NCBI GenBank assembly: GCA_011800155.1 | Contig: CM022371.1 | Span: 806,001-870,000, forward strand | DNA: 64,000 nucleotides | From: Flammulina velutipes | Lineage: Eukaryota; Basidiomycota; Agaricomycetes; Agaricales; Physalacriaceae | Direction: 5' to 3' | In this document: piece by piece, positions 33,954 through 46,515 of the stretch | Layout of the letters: each line of letters begins with the position of its first letter | Numbering within the stretch: the first letter of the stretch is position 1 | Notes under the pieces: generated by a model | What the model was told of the DNA's origin: nothing | The model's input: only the letters and a program-made list of their open reading frames with translations | The model's database searches: none | Translations under genes and position numbers: made by a program

Positions 33954-36948
33954 AGGTAGGCGACGTTCATTTCCATCCAACCCCACGTGGCTCAGCGTGA
34001 CGGACCATATTGGGACGACACTCATACTCTGAGGGCAAGACCTGTCTACCGTAGATTATTCTTGTATCTGAATCCTATTCTGTTCTCATGACATTTTTTT
34101 GAATGATACTGGCCGTGTTTCTACCTGATGAGAATATTAAAAAATGTGGAAATGCGGACCGAGTTACCTATTCTATCCTTTCCACCATCATTTTAATCAC
34201 TTCAACGCGTCGTTTGCTCGCTCGACATGCCGCCACCAGCAAAATGGAAGCTAAAACGACTCTACAATCTCTCAGGAACTGCAGATGCAATCAAGTCGGG
34301 CTTAAAACGGACCATAAGTGTGCTTTCACCACGGAAGAAGCGCCGAGTAGAGACAGAAAAGGAGAATAAGGTGCGTTTAGCGTGTTCTGTCATGATTCTC
34401 ATCATCATTTGACAATCTATCTATCTCATTCAGGCTCCTGCTTCCCAAACGATCATTGATCTACCAAACGACAGCCAGTTCTTCACTGCACCATCCCAAA
34501 AGGAGCTTGTACGCGACTTGGATCAGATTCCCACCTCTTCCCGGACACTGTTTAGCTTCTTCAGGACGTCTTCTCCTCTGAGCCCTGCCAGCGCTCCGGT
34601 ATCATCTCAACAGTGTGTTCCCATCGATGACTTCTTGTCGATCCCATCAAACACACGTCGTTTTCCAGGCGCGTCTGTCGAGGACGTGGATGATGATGAT
34701 CTTGGCTCTGTGAGACACAAGCGAGTACTTCCGGAGGACTGTCCATATATCCTCGACGATGCCGATGAAGATCCAGAGGATAATCACGACGATGACCTAC
34801 ATTCTCCAGAGTCTGAGAGGAGAAGACACAGTGCCACATCCACTGGACCATCAAATTCACGTCGCGACGCGCCGGAAAGTGAAGGCAGGTCCCGTGAGGC
34901 GCCACCTGTGGCGGCCGCTGTCGACGCGCTGAATGCTCTCCGTCTCAAACTTCGACCCAAACGCGCCAAAGGATCTGGCTACACTGATCCGGGACTTGAT
35001 CCCTTTGTCCGGTCACGCATGGAGGGCATGCAGATGATGCTGTCCTTCTACACCAACCAGGCTTCGAAAACCTACGGTCATTGGGGTGCATCCTCCCTCC
35101 AGTCTTCCGTCGCCCTCTTGCGCGGGACCTACTGCGCGCGCATCCTTCGTCGATTAGTCCGTCAATTCATCACTGATCGCACCCTCCTTCCTATCAACCC
35201 ATTCGGCGATTGGAACCAGACAATGCTCGTGAATGAGGATTTGGCATTGGAGCTGAACATATTTCTTCAGGAGTATGGGAAGGATATCACCGCCTTGAAA
35301 CTCCTTGAGTATCTCGCGCGCCCTGACGTGAAGGACCGACATGGCATTACACGCACTATCTCGTTGCGAACATGTCAGCGCTACCTGAAGGTTCTAGGTT
35401 ATCGGTGGAAGTATCCAGCAGTTGGGCAGTATGTTGATGGGCATGAACGGGAGGATGTGGTCATAGAGCGCGACACAGTCTTTATACCAAAAATAAAAGC
35501 AGTCAAACATCGGATCATGGCATACACTCGCGAGGGCCTCCCAATTCCTCTTTCCCGACTTCCTGAGGACGGCGAGCTCATCAATGGCAAGCGTGTCATC
35601 TTGTGGTTCCACGATGAATCTATTTTCTACGCACATGACCGGCGGCGCAAATCTTGGTTTCACGTCGGCGCACCTGCAAAGCCCTATGCAAAGGGAGAAG
35701 GTGTATCTCTGATGATAGCCGACTTCGTTTCTGCCGACTTTGGATGGTTACGTTCCCCCGATGGCAAACGCTCCGCGCAGCGTATCTTACGGCCTGGAAA
35801 GAATCGTGATGGTTACTTCACCTCAGAGGACATTCTCAGTCAGGCTGGCGAGGCGATCAACATTCTCACCGAAACCTTTCCTGATGACTTGGAGCATATG
35901 TTTATCTACGACAATGCAACAACACACAAGAAGCGACCGGAGGATGCGCTTTCCGCTCGCAAGATGTCGAAGGGAATGTCAAAGCCGGGGAAGAACTGGT
36001 TAATTGAAGTTACAGAGCATGACGGTGATGGAAAGCCAGTCTACTTGCCCAGTGGTCGGGCGAAGAAGATCAAAATAAAGATGGCAGATGGGGAGATGGC
36101 AGATGGAACACGACAATCTCTTTACCACGAATGTGGTGAGCATGCGGGGCTCTTCAAAGGCATGGCAGAGATCCTGATAGAGCGTGGATTTGATCGCTCA
36201 CACATACAGTCACTCCGCGCACAGTGCAAGGACTTCAAATGTGCACCAAATGCAAAGGATTGCTGCTGCCGGCGTCTTCTCTTCAATCAACCTGACTTTG
36301 CCAACTCAAAATCACTTCTGGAGGGCTTCTGCGAAGGACATGGTGTACAGGTCATCTTCCTGCCGAAGTTCCACTGCGAGCTGAACCCAATTGAGCAATG
36401 CTGGGGTTACGCCAAACGTCTTTATCGTCTCAATCCCGAATCCTCTCGTGAGGATGCTCTTGAAAGGAATGCTCTTGCCTCCTTGGAAGCGATCCCTCTT
36501 CTCCAAATGCGAAGGTAGTGGTTTATTTCAATGCTTGACTCACTTTAATCAACGAGCTCTTTAGGTTCTTTAATCGTGCCTACCGGTTTATGGACGCATA
36601 TGAGCGTGGCCTCAACGGAAGACAAGCTGCATGGGCCTCAAGGAGATATCGAGGCCATCGCGTACTCCCTGATACTATTTTAGATGAGCTTGAGACTCAT
36701 AATGTTACTTAACAGCCGGGATCTCATAGTAAATGTGTAACTACATGTTCAATTTTGCTTGTGTCACTTATGGCTTGGATTCTCAGCACGATAGAAGGTA
36801 TATAAACGATATCATGGAACAAATTTGTCTCAATGTGTCTACAACATGTGCGATTGGTTCTACGAGGATGTGGCGGCCCAATTTGGTGCGAATGTCACGG
36901 TGTGACTGATGCCACGCGGGGTTGGATGGAAATGAACGTCGCCTACCT
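33954..36948 (+). mobile_element. Complete 2995-bp Tc1/mariner-like DNA transposon
   Basis: Terminal inverted repeats begin AGGTAGGCGACGTTC at 33954 and end with its complement at 36948. They are identical for 31 bp and match 37 of 38. The element is flanked by TA on both sides (33952-33953 and 36949-36950), the target duplication of Tc1/mariner elements. It contains one three-exon transposase gene without stops or frameshifts. It lies 134 bp downstream of T2. Confidence 0.92.
34227..36712 (+). CDS. Tc1/mariner-like DDE transposase
   Basis: Cuts and joins the surrounding element. Three exons (34227-34370, 34434-36514, 36565-36712) sum to 2373 nt, 790 residues. The N-terminus is basic with a nuclear-localisation-like PRKKRR near residue 38, followed by a long acidic Ser-rich region. 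A helical DNA-binding-like part includes SLRTCQRYLKVLGYRWKYP. The DDE catalytic core has VILWFHDESIFYAHDRRRKS (first Asp), MFIYDNATTHKK (second Asp) and FHCELNPIEQCWGYAKRLYR (Glu). Between the second Asp and Glu lies an insertion of over 100 residues with a Cys-rich motif (CKDFKCAPNAKDCCCRRLLF). The last exon adds FFNRAYRFMDAYERGL and the end DELETHNVT. All catalytic residues are present, so the enzyme may be active. Confidence 0.9.
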
Positions 36949-37110
36949 TATGTACTCCGAGATGCATACGACGAATACGCCACACTAGATAACATCCGAT
37001 CGAGAACCGTCTATCTTTCGTCGTGGGCCTCACTTGTCAGGCCAATAAATACGGCGTTAATAAGATGCGAGCACGTTAAAAGAGGCTGATTAAATCATTT
37101 GGTGTACATA

Positions 37111-38130
37111 TCAATTATTATAGCACGAAAACAGTAACCTTTGTTGAACTACAGCCAGGTGCGGGACAACATCAGATAGAGGAGGAATGAGACACGTTTC
37201 TTCCTCGTGAGCAGGAAGCGAAAACACCCCCACACAAATGGCGACATGACGAAGTAGACCAGCCTCACGTTCCTCGTAGACAACAGCGCCAGCTGTACCG
37301 GGTTTAGGAAATGTAAATCTCGATTCCAAATCTCTTCCCTCTATCATCACTTCGCCATAATCCAAAACATGTAAGCCTCCCCCCATCGCCTTTGGGACAT
37401 AAGCTGGATTGCGGGACACGAAGAAGGCTCGATGGTCAACACTGCTTTTTTCCGTGAAAGCTGCCCATGAATGTATGCCCAGCTGCATGCCGTCTTCTAA
37501 CTTCCCGGAGTTGGGAATGAATGGCGATTTTAGTTTTTTCGTCTCGTTGATGATCGTACGATCAGTGACTTCGAACAGAGCAGTCGGTATGACGGGAGAA
37601 ATACAGGTCAGAGTTGGAGGAAGAGTAGCAGGCGCCATGGAAAGGAACGAGCCAGTTGCGAGTGTTGTCGTTGTCGATGATTGAGCCGGCCGCTGAGCTA
37701 CGCCAAGCTCTGCGCGAGCATATCCGATTGTGTTGCATTCGGGGGCTTCGGTCAAAGGCTTGAGCCTCCACTCTAGTGCGAACGCTCGCTCTTCAGTTTC
37801 AATCTTTTGCTTATGCTTGCGCTGATATTGTAGCCTTTAAGTATGATTAGTGATATAGTGTGTTACACAATGTGGGTGTACTTACCAAGCATCGCCAATA
37901 CTTGGGACCTCCCCTTGAAGGGACACAGGAAGAGTAGCGTCGCCCACAGCATCAAGGCAAGGATTGAGTCTGTTCGCATGCGCCAGTGTGAGGAGGGAGG
38001 TCAGGCCATCCCTCATATCAGCCTCGTCGCTTTCCAACATCTCTCGTAGCCGTGTAAGTATTCGCATACTCAGCATCTTGCTTGAGTGAAGCAGATGGTG
38101 ATGGGGGGTAAGCCAGCTGAAGGTCCCTAT
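37111..38130 (-). CDS. Hypothetical protein, unrecognised
   Basis: Two or more minus-strand exons. One from about 38130 reads MLSMRILTRLREMLESDEAD and LPVSLQGEVPSIGDAW. The next, joined near 37836, reads RKHKQKIETEERAFALEWRL, then LFEVTDRTIINETKKLKSPF, HSWAAFTEKSSVDHRAFFVS and YEEREAGLLRHVAICVGVFS, and stops at 37111. I do not recognise the family. The 3' end recurs as a fragment at 27770-27950. The start is uncertain; the upstream region could be the continuation of the kinase-like gene at 38572. Confidence 0.4.
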
Positions 38131-38571
38131 CACCTTTCATACTGTTGCCATTTGTGGGAGCAAAATGACTACAGGTGAGAACATAGACACTGTCTGGTTC
38201 CGCCGGCTTTTGGTTTCACCAAACCCGAACATCACTGCGCCTACAGTGAATGGCTCGGATATTCTTCCATCTTTGGCGGATAGAACAGAAATGGGGTCTC
38301 CGTAGCCTGGAGCGCCATTCATCGACATAGGCATAGGATATGATTTAGTTTCACAGGTAGTCGAGAGCCATACCCCAAATTCGAGATGAACGCGACACGG
38401 GCGACATTTAGCGTCCGTGGGATAGTCGAATTCGCCGTCGACGCCAATGATGATGCATGATGACTGGCTCTATGGCCCCTTTGACTTTTTCGAAACCGCG
38501 TCGGTATACAACTGCGGAGTTGACATTAGAGGCGAGGAGAAGGGTTTTGGCAAATTTGAGTTCGGTTTCGA

Positions 38572-38990
38572 TTAGGCTTTGTGACACATGTCAAAGTCTG
38601 TAGGAGAGATAATACGAATTTCGCCATCCGCATTCTTCAAAATGTGGCTGTTGGACACGACTTTCACCAGAGCCCTGGACTTGTGTGCGTGAAGCTCTGC
38701 GACCTTGGTTACATAGAACTGCTTTCCTAAGAATATGTAAGTCAAAGGCGGGCGAGACTCGGAATGTCGTAGGACGTACTTTTCTGTTCTCGGGAGCTTT
38801 GTGGCTGGTGTCTCGAGGCTCGTACCGCAGTGCTGCATGATCAGGCATCCAAAGAAGCCGATGTACTTGCCAGGTGAGTCGAAAGTGGCTAACCCGTAGC
38901 AGTATGGCATGACGGATCCCTGAAGTGAGCGGAGCCGTTTGTAGAGACTGGCCTCATACTCAAGTGCATGATAAAAGGGGGCTGAACTCG
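38572..38990 (-). CDS. Kinase-like protein, probably inactive
   Basis: The minus strand reads ALEYEASLYKRLRSLQGSVM and PYCYGLATFDSPGKYIGFFG, then LIMQHCGTSLE, as in the N-lobe and hinge of basidiomycete kinase-like proteins. After a short gap it continues KVAELHAHKSRALVKVV, SHILKNADGEIRII and TDFDMCHKA. The HRD position is replaced (no His-x-Asp) and DFG reads DFD. The N-terminal lysine region was not found upstream. It may be a pseudokinase or a gene remnant. Confidence 0.45.
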
Positions 38991-39503
38991 AGAGCTAGTT
39001 GCATAGACGGGTTGTCCTCGAAATGGCCTTTGTAGACGATGGAAGGGGAATCGAACGAGGGGCTAGAGATGATATCTGTAGAAACGATGGGGGAGAGCTG
39101 GGCTTTCCTTCGTCCAGACAACATGAAGAGGGGAGTTGTTGAAACGGGTAAGGCGAGCGTCTCTGAGATTGCGGATGATTAGTGACATTGTGGTAGCAAC
39201 CGAAGGATGCACAGGCTGACACAACGATGATCCAGAGATCTAAGTATGACAAATTCTAAAATTGGGACGGTGAACCCTATTCAGCTGGCTCCTGGGTGGT
39301 AGCTTGCTGTAACCTACTGGTGGTATGAAAAAGCGTAGATGTCGAAGGGTATCTTATTTTGCTATTTACTACGTAGATACAAAAACTGCCGACAAACTTT
39401 AAATCCGTGACGGTCGTTTGACAATGACTGTCAGCACCACTCGATCATGACGTTCTTCATTGAAACTCTTTCTCCCTCCAGCTCCCTTCATCTCCCCGAA
39501 TAA

Positions 39504-41520
39504 ATGACAGACTATGTACGCCGACTTGTATCAGGAAACAAGGCAAGATTCAAAGATGGAAAATTAGACTTGGAATTGGGTCAGGATTCATTTACTCTCC
39601 GACTCCTTCTTGGCTCACAATACTAGATCTTGTCTATGTAACAGACCAAATTATCATCATGGGCTATCCAGCCTCGGGCATGGAAGGACTATATCGCAAT
39701 CGTCGAGAAGATACGAAGAGATTCCTCGACCACCGTCACGGAAAGAACTACTGGATATTCAACTTTTGTCCTATTGCGGAGAATTCTTATGACGCATCTT
39801 TCTTTGACGGTAGAGTGAGTAGATATCCGTTTCCCGACCACCAGTAAGCAGGGCGCTATTAGTGGCACGACAATTGACCCACACGTCGTGCAGCGCACCT
39901 CCGCTAGCAATCCTCCCCCTCGTCGCCCGCGAGATGCGGATATGGCTCTCTGGATCCTCGGAACGCGTCGCCGTCATCCATTGTAAAGGTAAGAACATCG
40001 TACAATTTACAATTCAACAACTGACCCTCCATACAGCTGGGAAAGGACGCTCCGGAACGATGACCTGCGCGTATCTGCTCTCTCTCGACGACAATCCATC
40101 TCCACCCAAACTCGAGCGCAGCTACGCAGCCAAAGAATGGGCCAAGAGACGCGCCGAGGATTTCATTGAACAGCTTCCCAGCGCCGAAGATGGGACCGGT
40201 GAACCCGTGTTGGTCGATGCTCAGCAAGTATCCGAGTCCCCAGCACAGCTGACGCCCTCTTCTACGTTATCGTCTGCGAAACCTCTCCCTTCTCTGGCAG
40301 ACGTGCTGGATCTGCACACCTCCAGGCGTATGAAAGCTCCCTCGGACGGAAAGAAAGGCAAAGCGGGGGTGAGCATCCCCAGCCAACGGAGATGGCTCTA
40401 CTATTGGACTCTACTCCTTGCGCACGAAGCTCCCAGCCATGTCTGGGGAGGCCTCTCCCCCTTACCTGCCGTCCCAGAGAAACGAACGAACACGCCCAAA
40501 GTCAGACTGACAGACGTAAAATTACGGATGAGGGAAACGTCCGGCGTCAAAGTCAGTTTTCTCAAGGTGGCGAATGCCGTTATAGACCGTACCGGGTTTG
40601 GAAAATCTGGCTCGCTGGAAGCCAAGGCGGCGGGAGACAACCATGTATGGATTTCTCTGGCGAGGTACGACGACGAGCTTGTCGACGTGCTGGAGCGCTG
40701 GGAAGGACACACACGTAATGAACAAGGGCATCTGGGAATCCGGAGAAAGGGATCGGAGCATATGGGTGAGGAGACACTGAAAGATGTGTTTAAGGACGGG
40801 CGATGGGACTCTGGGAAGATGGTCAGAAGCTTTGCGCGCATGGGAGCATTTGGGGAAGGATCGGTTACGCGGTTGGATGATATAGTAAGTTTACGTTGGC
40901 TTCAGTGGAGTGTTATGGCGCTGACTAGCCTTAGGATGGAAAGCTTACCGCCTACACCTTGAAACCTTTATCCAACACCGGCTGGAACGATCTCAAAGAG
41001 GAGATGAAGACGAAGAATGACGGAGAGAGCGAACCCCCGGCTACGACTAGTGATTCCGACTCCATGTGCGACGTAACCCAAGGTGCGAAGGAGCAAGGTG
41101 TCGTCCTCGAAGCAGCAAGGGAAGTCAGACTCAAGATTTACATGGGCCAGGTAAGCTTTTGACTAACAGAGATGCCCGACACTGAACTCATTCTTTTACC
41201 AGATATTCATGGGCTGGTTCTGGTTCATCCCGACCTTCCACATGACGCATCCACCTTCTAATTCTCAGCCAAAGTCGACACTACATCTCACGAAGAAAGA
41301 TTTGGATTTCCCATTAGGAATTGGGAGCAGTATCGTGGATATTGAAGTATCGATGGAGTGGTTGGATGAGCTGGACGCTGAGGCTGTTCAGCCTCCAGCG
41401 AGGGCTAATACGGAAGATGCGGAGAAGGCTGAGCCGTCGGGTACTGCTGCTACGATACAGGCTCTGGCGGCGGGAGATTTAGATAGTGCCGTGCATGCGA
41501 AGCAGGCTGCGGAAGATTAA
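39504..41520 (+). CDS. PTEN-like phosphatidylinositol 3-phosphatase
   Basis: Dephosphorylates PtdIns(3,4,5)P3 at the 3 position, opposing PI3-kinase at the membrane. Exon 1 from ATG 39504 (MTDYVRRLVSGNKARF). Next come LVYVTDQIIIMGYPASGMEG and YRNRREDTKRFLDHRHGKN, matching the PTEN N-terminus. The catalytic loop HCKAGKGRSG (C-x5-R with both lysines) is formed across an intron near 40000. The PTEN motif VSIPSQRRWLYYW lies at the start of the C2 domain, separated from the catalytic part by about 95 residues more than in human PTEN. The C2 region follows, including MGQIFMGWFWFIPTFH and LDFPLGIGSSIVDIEVSMEW. The C-terminus is Ala/Glu-rich with the stop at 41520. Confidence 0.88.
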
Positions 41521-42205
41521 AGCGCGCGGATACCCTAGCAATGACATACACACTTTCTTGTGCATAACACTTGGGTGAAGCGGTCAAGCGTGGTTGTGGT
41601 ATTTTTCTTTTTTTTTTTGAGGTGGGGGTAGGAGTCTCCAATTTTCCGGCGACATTTTGGCGGTCATTTGTTCTGAGCCCAGGTCAAACACCATCCTCTC
41701 GTGGTCGTGCTGATATAGAAGTTCTCTGCATTTGTATTACAATCTATGTTCTGAAATGCTGAGAACGTGTCAGGGCATCGAGCTTCTGATCTCGCAAGTC
41801 TCGTACTGTTTGTTGCTGAGAAACAGGAAGTTCAACGGTTCTTCGCGTTGTCGCTGGTTTGGAGGGGGGTAATGAGCAACCATACATTGGGCATCGTCCT
41901 GGGTTTTTACAGTCGGGAAGCTCGACTGGCCATCATTCTATAGCTCGTTGGGGGGTTTCAGTACACCTTTCACCGTGACGACTCCATGGTTCGCCTGTAG
42001 GCAGCGCCATGCGTCTAGCGGGTGTCTGATGCGCCGCGTGTGGTGGTAGAATATAGGAATGCTTCCTGTTTATCTTGGGCGATGCATGTTGTTTGTGATA
42101 TCGACGTATATTCACCAAAGTACAGATACAAAATTGTAAACCCTGATTACTGACAATTAGACAATTAACACGAGATACAGCGACGAGACAGGACATACCA
42201 GAAAC

Positions 42206-42917
42206 TCATTTCTTGCCTGAAATAGCACGAACTCGAGGATCCCCGCGTTCGCTCCGTTTGCGAAGTTTCTCTTGTCGTTTGCTGGGAGCGGCTTCTTGCT
42301 CTTGGGGTGTTTCTGAAGGGGCAGACGAGGAGCGACCGCCGAGGAGTAAAGGAGAGATGGCAGATGTCCAGAGTTTGTAGACGGCGTAGAGAGGAATCTA
42401 AAGGCAGAATTGGGATGACTCTCTAGGGGGGAGGAAATGACACGTACGATCATGTATAACCACCAGACCCAGTCACCGAACGCGCCGCTGCCTACTTGAC
42501 AAGCCCCTACGCAAGGTCAGTCGGTGTTTCAACAGAAGGGGGAGACTTGCATGTAATGTATAAAACATCGAAACACCATTCCGTGACACCAGGTTGGTGC
42601 AGGTCTTCGCCATACGAAATCAACGTGCCAGTCGTAGGATCCTTTCGCGGGTTGCCCATTTTGATGAGGTAGTTCGATAGGAAGAATGCGGGGAGGTAGG
42701 TGATAACATAAATGGCGATGGAGAACTTGGACTGGGAATTCCACCGAAAGAATAGACGGAGTACGAGCGAGATGAGAGTTGGGACAAGTAGGCCGAGACG
42801 TAGTTGTTTTACGGTGGTCTCGTTTTGTTGAGCTAGAAGTTGGGTTGAGAAAAGGGAAGGTCACTAGGACAGCAAGAGTACGAGCGAACCTATTCTCTTT
42901 GCAGACGCGTTCGCCAT
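42206..42917 (-). CDS. SRP-independent targeting protein Snd2 / TMEM208
   Basis: ER membrane protein of the SND pathway that helps insert tail-region-anchored proteins. Minus-strand exons from ATG 42917: MANASAKRI, then AQQNETTVKQLRLGLLVPTL with the first helix pair (ISLVLRLFF, FSIAIYVITYLPAFFLSNYL), then KMGNPRKDPTTGTLISYGED and LHQPGVTEWCFDVLYIT. The last exons give GSGAFGDWVWWLYMI, IPLYAVYKLWTSAISPLLLG and a basic tail SKRQEKLRKRSERGDPRVR. The TMEM208 family layout is complete, at about 190 residues. Confidence 0.88.
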
Positions 42918-43296
42918 GATGGTGAAGTAAAATAAAGCTCCGGCAACCAGAACTGATGTCGTGTCCGGTTACGTTGATCGGTCGATCAATCTCGATTTGA
43001 CCGCGAAAGACTTGGCTCGCTCTATTTTCAAGGATCTCCAAGCTCGCCATAAATCTCTTGTGTACATAGTGCAGCACAACATGTATGTTAGGAAAACAAA
43101 CAAACAAATAATCTATAGCTTTCCATCCCAGCAAAAGCCCATACTCATTCACAAGATAACACATATGTACTTACGAAATATTTGCAAGTTGCACCAGTAG
43201 TACAAAGGAGAGATACATATAACAGACAAGAAAGACAAAGAAAATAAAGATGATCAGAAACAAGCACTCAACTTAAAACATACAGTCAGTCCATCC

Positions 43297-45358
43297 TCAA
43301 TCAGCATACAACACATGCTTATCCGTCCCCTCTATCCACGCCCGCAAATGGTGGTCCGTATCCAACCCAATCCAATCCCCAGCACTATCCCGATACCTCA
43401 GCGCAGCCAGCTCCCCGCCCAACCGCGTTTGCACCTTCTCCACCAATTCCGCATGCGTCACCTTGGGATGCACCCGAATCGCAATCAAGTCATCCTGCAC
43501 CCGATCAAAAATCTTGATCTTCACAAACGCAGTCTGCGGGTTCGCGCTCGATATCGCAGGAGCCGTGCTGCTCGTCGCAGTCGAGTGCGAGCGAGATCGC
43601 CCAGCGGCAGCGGCGGAGCGCAAAGACGAAGTCGACGCGGAGGCGTGGTGTCGTGAGTGGGTGTTCCCAGGCGAACTGCTTCGGTCGTGCACGGGCGAGC
43701 CAGAGCGGGAATTGGTAGAGTATGGGGAGGGCGTTCGGTGGTTGATCGACGTCTGCGAGAGCGTCTTGTTGTGATTCTGCGAGTGCGCGTGCAATCGTAA
43801 GTTGTTGTCCTCCGAGGGTCGTCTGCCGTTCATTGGCGGAGGAGCGATTGAGTACGGATGTCGGTCGTATGAGCCCTTCTGCTGCTCCTGCAACTGCCTC
43901 TGCGGTGAAGGCGCATACCCCTCATCATCATACTCGGACCCATCACTCCTGTCCCCATAGTCATCCACCCGCATCTTGCCCAGCGTATCTCGGATTTCGC
44001 TCCCATACTCATCCAAATCACCATTTGTCTGACTCTCGAGACTTATTAACTCCTCAATCTCCTGCACACGAGGCTCCGTGGGACTCTCGACATCACCAGG
44101 TTTCAGCGAGAGAAACTCCCTAACGACCTGGGATTCCAAGATGTACTTGACACCAACCTTGCTCAGCTCGCATAGGCTGTGCAAGTATTCATCAAGCTCT
44201 GCTCGGCGAGTTGCCGTAAGAGCATCGTCAACACTTTGCGCTGGGCCTGGCATGTAAGGCAACATCCGAGGATGAGGTTCCTCCCGTCCCGCCTCTCTAG
44301 GAAATGAATTGAGAAGAGAGACCTGGAAGTCGTAGAAGTCATTGTAAACCCGAAAGAGAACGAGATGTTTAGCCGGTGGAAGTCGATTTTGTCCTGGCGG
44401 GGGATATGGTTGGAAGATGGCATCAATCCGGAACCAGTATTCCTCCATTTCGAAGTGGAATGACACGACATCGGCGGAAAGTAGGATGCCATCAGGCAGG
44501 CAGTCGGAGACATCTTGCTTGTCAATGGGTGAGGGAGGGACTACTTTTGTGGGGGGAGGCTGATTGTAAGGACTGTTCTGGACGGAGTCACGATTGTTGG
44601 GAGAGTCGATGACTCCGAGGGAGATGCTGTTCTGTTTGTAATTGAACATTGCTCGTTTCCAGTCCTCCACTTTCGGAAGATCACCACCGTCCATGAGCAC
44701 CTCGACGTCGGGGACGGGCTGGCCAGTTGCTGGATCGTGTATTTCGACAAAGGAGACGGGAATAAGACCCGGCCGCCCAAGCCGTCCTATAGGTTTAGCG
44801 ACGAACCATTCTCGATTGGACTGCGCAACGACTGTGATAGCGTCCCCCCGCTTGGCGTCCAGTTCATCCGCACGTTCAGCTTCAAAGTCGTGCAGAACGA
44901 TTGCGTAGAACGTCTTGGGAGCTTTGTTTAAGATTGGCGGAGGGATGTTGAATGAAGATTGGGTGAATGTATTGGGAGACGAGCTGTTTCGACTCAGACT
45001 AACGGGAGATGAATGGATGAAAGCGATAGAATGGCTCCGTCACTCACGTAGATGAATTCTTGTTGAATTCCTCGAATTTAGACTTTGGTACCAAGCCGCG
45101 CGCGCCGCTGACGGGATTGTGGGCCTCGTACCATGCTCCGCCATCCTGTACTTCGCGCAGGACGTAGAAAAAGTCTCCTTTCTTGAATGGTAGCTCCTGA
45201 GGTGCGTTTGGGCGATATGGCGAGAGCGCGCGTATGACTTTCTGAGGCGGAAGGATTGATGATGGTGGCTTTGAGACAGCCGGGAGGGGTGTCGGCGCAG
45301 AGATGTGATGTCGGACAGAGTCCTTGCTGCCGTTGAGGGACTTTCGTAGGGACTTCAT
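43297..45358 (-). CDS. BEM1: Polarity scaffold Bem1/Scd2 (SH3-SH3-PX-PB1)
   Basis: Scaffold that holds Cdc42, its exchange factor Cdc24 and PAK kinase at growth sites. Starts at ATG 45358 (MKSLRKSLNGSKDS). The first SH3 has IRALSPYRPNAPQELPFKKG and GAWYEAHNP; the second has FYAIVLHDFEAERADELDAK and REWFVAKPIGRLGRPGLIP. The PX domain follows with YWFRIDAIFQPYPPPGQNRL, LVLFRVYNDFYDFQ and YILESQVVREFLSLKPGD. A Ser-rich linker leads to the C-terminal PB1 domain FVKIKIFDRVQDDLIAIRVH, ending GTDKHVLYAD at 43297. Several open frames on the opposite strand in the linker are shadows. Two short introns near 45050 and 44990. Confidence 0.92.
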
Positions 45359-45479
45359 AGCAGGAACAAGAGGAAATCGTCGCAGGTCGTGAAGGCAAAA
45401 AGTAAGGTGTACTGTTCCCTGTTTACCTGCCCGATTTGGATGGCGATACCACGTGCACAACAATAGTCTTGTTTAACGT

Positions 45480-46500
45480 CCTTTTGTTTCACCGTCCCCT
45501 CTTGTCCTCTCTTGTTCGTACGTTACTTGTGTTTATTTCTTTGCTCTATCGAACAACCTCTCACTAAAGCACACTCCTCATAGCCCACTCTGAGTCTCCC
45601 CAACCTCGCTGCCCCTCGAACTTCGAAAATTACAACGCTTACGACCCTAGGCTTCTAGATTTGTTGGTACCCAAGATACGCTCTGCGTCATGCTTGGATG
45701 CTTGTTCTGTCTTTGAACTAACATTCTCTTCACTTGATCATTGATTTGCTGTCTTGTTCGCGCTGTCAGACTTTGTCCATCATCCTTTAGACGGTTCTCT
45801 CTGAACTCGGAAGCTTTGACCTGACCCCCATCTCATGGCTTCTCTGCAACTTCAAGTTCTCCGGGAATGCAACTGGGTCTGCCCGATAATTATCCCCTGG
45901 ATCTATACACTAGAATAGCGAAGACGAACCGTAGATCCTGGTTCTGGACGCCCCACTTTACCCTCCGGCTGTCGACAGGCTTCAAGAACCTGGGCTGTTG
46001 GACACCGGAGCGGCGACTGCGAGGGAATTAATGTCGACGTCAGTCATGGAAGTACTGGCAGCCATGAGTATCTTAACAAGTTTACTGCGGTCGTCAACGC
46101 GTAATTTGAGATTATCCCGGTATGCCCGACTTTACGCCTTACACCCCTTCTGGAAATCACCGCCACCATCCGACGGTGGCTCTGCCTCTGTGGGCTGGGT
46201 CTGCGACGCGCTCCATATCGTTACATATTATTCGCCACCACTTAGTTAGGCTACAACGATTGGGAAAATGTTATGAACACCCTTTCACAACTCCGTTTAC
46301 AACTTCCGAGGTGAAAAAGACACAGGGCATCTGAAATCCTGGCGATAGAGTACCAATAATGAATGAAGTTAGAATATCGATCTTGGATGACCGGAAAGCG
46401 CTAGCACTTGCGTCTCATCCTTCAAAACGGTCCTGAGATGTACATGGACTGAAAATAGGATTGGGAATAAAATTAACAAAATCCGTATATTATGCTCCCC
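45480..46500. other. Gene-free stretch
   Basis: About 1 kb between the Bem1 start and the end of the gene at 46516. It includes the upstream region of Bem1, with pyrimidine-rich tracts near 45480-45560. I see no convincing coding exon, RNA gene or repeat. Confidence 0.4.
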
Positions 46501-46515
46501 CATTATACGCCTAGA

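Noticed and set aside
43315..43774. Open frames opposite Bem1
   Set aside because: They lie antisense to the PB1 domain and Ser-rich linker; codon bias of the real gene creates them.
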